DNA of 64,000 nucleotides from Pseudomonas moorei. Its GTDB lineage: Bacteria; Pseudomonadota; Gammaproteobacteria; Pseudomonadales; Pseudomonadaceae. The notes below the pieces were generated by a model. That model had not been told where the DNA came from. It saw only the letters and a program-made list of their open reading frames with translations, and did not search any database. Shown one piece after another: positions 62,701 to 64,000 of the stretch. Both the position numbers and the translations under genes were made by a program. The first letter of the stretch is position 1; the number at the start of each line of letters is the position of its first letter. Where the stretch lies: positions 372,001-436,000 of the forward strand of contig NZ_VZPP01000003.1 of NCBI RefSeq assembly GCF_008801475.1, written 5' to 3'.

Positions 62701-63111
62701 ATCAGGTTCGCCAACGACCAGCAGCAGGCGGACTTTGCGACGCCAAAGGAAACGGTGGTTTTCGTGCAGATATTCCTTTAATTCAGCGACCCAGGAATCG
62801 TCTGCCGGACCGGGCTCTTTGCTTAATGGCGAAATCGGTGCATCAACCTCTACCCCTGTCACGCGCGTCGCCCAAGTCACCGCCAAACGATCCCAGGCCA
62901 GCAGTATCACCGGACAGAACCCGCACAGGGCAACCCAGGTACCCGCCCCCCACAGCACCAACGATTTGAAGGGTAGTCGAGGCCAGCCGAAGTATTCATG
63001 GCTCAAGTCGTACAGCAGACAACCGACCACCACCAAGAGCGTCACGACCAGCAGATAGCCCGATCCCACTTTCACCAGAGAGCCTTTGCTCGCTTGCTTA
63101 CTCACCGCCAT
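59734..63111 (-). CDS. tssM: Type VI secretion membrane protein TssM (IcmF-like)
   Basis: 1125 residues. Two N-terminal membrane helices (about 17-35 and 50-71), a cytosolic domain, a third helix near 375-395 (VGYSLALGLVLIWGAGLLLS) and a large periplasmic part match TssM architecture. TssM joins TssL and TssJ as the envelope anchor of the T6SS. The cytosolic part shows no Walker A motif: the matching spot reads VVGEPDQITAI. ATG at 63111 overlaps the end of the preceding gene. The neighbours on the left are unrelated, so this is the end of the T6SS locus. Confidence 0.85.
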   Translation of the reverse strand: MAVSKQASKGSLVKVGSGYLLVVTLLVVVGCLLYDLSHEYFGWPRLPFKSLVLWGAGTWVALCGFCPVILLAWDRLAVTWATRVTGVEVDAPISPLSKEPGPADDSWVAELKEYLHENHRFLWRRKVRLLLVVGEPDQITAIAPNLNAKKWLAGHDTILLWGGSTQTRFDAGRFTPWQGLSRWRALDAVIWALDSQQSTDARAMDAGVRHLRDLARQLRWQLPLHLWQVCDSRWEQDKRPTQAVGCLLPSGVTPLAVERQLENLLQPLRDSGWAQIQGTMSHDFLLRLSRDLQVEGISRWQQALTPLFRVFDRGVPLRGLWFSLPVPGGKATEENTDHLWHATPPWEGVLADKTLPHRRLGWGVTRVGYSLALGLVLIWGAGLLLSFASNRVHIAQVQTLLVSLKQSQSADEQWLAFNELTRELGRLDYRSEHGSPWYQRFGLNKNPELLQMLWPTYVEANQRLLRDPAVASLQQQLTALIKLPADSPERTRRAGAAYDQLKAYLMLAQPEKVDAAFLVKVLGPLEPSDAGVSPGLWHGLSPTLWQFYGEHLVAHPHWRIEADPKLVAQVRQVLLGQLGQRNAEASLYQTVLDDAANLYPALSLQQMVGETNARALFSTRKQVPGVFTRSAWEGQIRQAIDGIVEARREEIDWVLSDDPTDIAGESTPDQLRQQLTERYLRDYANAWLGFLNSLRWQPVNSLGEVIDQLALMSDVRQSPLIALMNTLAYQGQAGVRGPAFADSLVKSAQKLIGQDKVPAIDQQLPGSGSPLDATFGPLLALLGKDAESRNDSDRLSLQAFLNRVTRVRLKLQQVSNAANPQDMTQALAQSVFQGQNVDLTDTQSYGSLVAASLGAEWDGIGQTLFVQPLEQAWQRVLQPSAAGLNSQWQRAIVDDWHRAFAGRFPFAATASDASLPMLGQMIRADSGRIEQFLQQQLGGVLRKEGQRWVADTRHSQGLRFNPQFLSAINQLSHLADVLFTDGGMGLSFELRAKPVRDLVQTTFILNGDKHHYFNQKERWQRFSWPGFTSHPGTSLTWTSVSAGERLFGDYQGTWGLIRLLEQARITPLNDSDSHYQVQLRAPDGIDLTWHLRTELGAGPMALLKLRNFELPTQVFVVEGTKARRK

Positions 63112-63754
63112 GAGGCACCGCCATTCCAATAGCCAATTGATTGTTTCCGTCCTGACTCAGCCAGCCACAAGGCTGCCCTGCCTGCCCCGCCTGCAACAAC
63201 GCCAGGGACATGCCGATGAAGGGCGCGAGTTGCGCCAGTACGCCCCAGTGTTCTGATAATTGATGTTCAGTGGCCGACCAGCCGCCTTTCACGAAAGCCC
63301 CCTGACTGGTTTTATCCAGCGCCAGACAGGTTGGCGGTGCTGCGTCCAGCCCGGCGTAGCGTTGCATCTGTACACAGAGTTCAGCGGGCGACTCGCTGGC
63401 CTCGCTCAACAGGTACTCACCCCTGTGCAATAACTGCCGGCCCCGGCAACTCACCAGCCAGACAAAGCCTGCTTCACCGGGCAGCTCTGGCTCTTCGGCA
63501 CTCGGCACCGACACCACCCCGGCGCACAACAGCCAATCAGCTTCGTCGCGACAATGCTGATTAAACCCATCGATCATTCGATCCAGATCGGACAGGTCCT
63601 GCAGAGGCAAACGCGCTTCGGGCAATGTCACGCCAGCCTTGGCCACGACCTCCACAAAGGCTGCCTCGCTGCTCTGATCTCCCACCCACGCGACACCTCG
63701 CAACAGCGGCCAGCGCTCCTTCAAATCAGGCAGGGCCAGGGTCAGTTGAGCCAA
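63098..63754 (-). CDS. Unknown protein in a T6SS locus
   Basis: 218 residues, no signal peptide, one moderately hydrophobic stretch near the end (LAPFIGMSLALLQAGQAG). I do not recognise the family; it does not look like TagF or TssA. ATG at 63754 lies 13 bases inside the end of the vgrG frame, and its own stop lies 14 bases inside tssM, so the three are tightly coupled. It could be an accessory T6SS factor or an adaptor/immunity type protein; context is the only clue. Confidence 0.65.
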   Translation of the reverse strand: MAQLTLALPDLKERWPLLRGVAWVGDQSSEAAFVEVVAKAGVTLPEARLPLQDLSDLDRMIDGFNQHCRDEADWLLCAGVVSVPSAEEPELPGEAGFVWLVSCRGRQLLHRGEYLLSEASESPAELCVQMQRYAGLDAAPPTCLALDKTSQGAFVKGGWSATEHQLSEHWGVLAQLAPFIGMSLALLQAGQAGQPCGWLSQDGNNQLAIGMAVPHGGE

Positions 63755-64000
63755 TCATCCGTCCGCAGCTCAAACCCTTCCCCGCGCTTGTGCTTCTTCG
63801 CATCCACCAGATGCCCCAGGTTCAACTGGCTTTTGCCGCCGTACTCGGTGCTGAGCTTGACGTGCTCCTGGCCGCGCCGGTCTTCCAGGCGCAGTTTGTT
63901 GTTGGCCGGGGTGCGCAGCACATTGCGGGTGTAGTCGCGCTTGGCCAGGGTCACGTGATCGGGGTGTTGGTTGTCGTGCAGGGCGTGGGCGATGTAGGGG
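63742..64000 (-). CDS. Type VI secretion tip protein VgrG, 3' end only, shortened
   Basis: The frame is open to the window edge; 85 C-terminal residues are seen (PYIAHALHDNQHPDHVTL onward). They match the end of the gp5-like part of VgrG (NNKLRLEDRRGQEHVKLSTE, then YGGKSQLNLGHLVDA). The protein stops at ELRTDDWLN. In most VgrG proteins the DW is followed by GAIRAGKG and the DUF2345 beta-helix extension, which is missing here. It may be a naturally short VgrG or a deletion product. It overlaps the 218-residue gene by 13 bases. Confidence 0.75.
   Translation of the reverse strand, partial: PYIAHALHDNQHPDHVTLAKRDYTRNVLRTPANNKLRLEDRRGQEHVKLSTEYGGKSQLNLGHLVDAKKHKRGEGFELRTDDWLN

Overview
The window is chromosomal DNA of a fluorescent-group Pseudomonas (P. 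fluorescens complex). Three things support this: a GC-rich, densely coding layout; gene neighbourhoods that match the Pseudomonas core genome (nadK to pepN; ldcA, dnaQ, rnhA, methyltransferase, gloB, mltD, npp transporter, fabI); and a dozen REP/REPIN repeats of the type that litters this group. No rRNA, tRNA, CRISPR array, insertion sequence or prophage was seen.

Layout. 1-3858: end of a Bat aerotolerance-type operon (VWA protein, VWA-TPR fusion, BatD). 4108-9583: sbcD, sbcC and a glutathione S-transferase, translationally coupled. 9700-10993: a little-described stretch of four or more small secreted or membrane proteins, with two copies of a 16-bp dyad operator, a 77-nt nested palindrome and an 8-bp tandem repeat. 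10994-12464: a secreted lactonase-type beta-propeller overlapping a DUF5629 gene. 12578-19512: an aldonate (pentonate-type) oxidation cluster with semialdehyde dehydrogenase, FAH-family dehydratase, MFS importer, IlvD/Edd dehydratase and GntR/FCD regulator, with two matching operators in the divergent promoter. 19678-23143: an RND (MMPL) exporter and a BNR-repeat protein. 23613-30129: the nadK, phosphatase, rhomboid, yeaC, DUF2797, pepN run on the minus strand. 30245-35209: DUF1853, an ArsB pump, an FMN reductase, a small protein, a LysR regulator and a GNAT enzyme. 35224-50667: ldcA, dnaQ, rnhA, a methyltransferase, gloB, mltD, the Npp/Yej-type peptide ABC importer and fabI. 50851-56249: a LysR/VOC pair, a degenerate GGDEF protein and a three-part molybdenum hydroxylase (2Fe-2S subunit, Mo subunit, dihaem cytochrome c). 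56511-57913: nnrS and a ppyR-like gene behind a sigma-54 promoter and three NorR/FhpR-like enhancer sites. 58180-59550: a VOC protein and an AraC regulator. 59734-64000: tssM, an unknown gene and the end of a shortened vgrG, all on the minus strand (edge of a type VI secretion locus).

The most interesting signals are regulatory or small. They are the sigma-54/NorR-type control region of ppyR-nnrS with no fhp or fhpR beside it, the small-protein island with its repeated operator and a 41-aa secreted peptide, the paired GntR operators of the aldonate cluster, and a vgrG that stops where its DUF2345 region should begin and overlaps two further genes.
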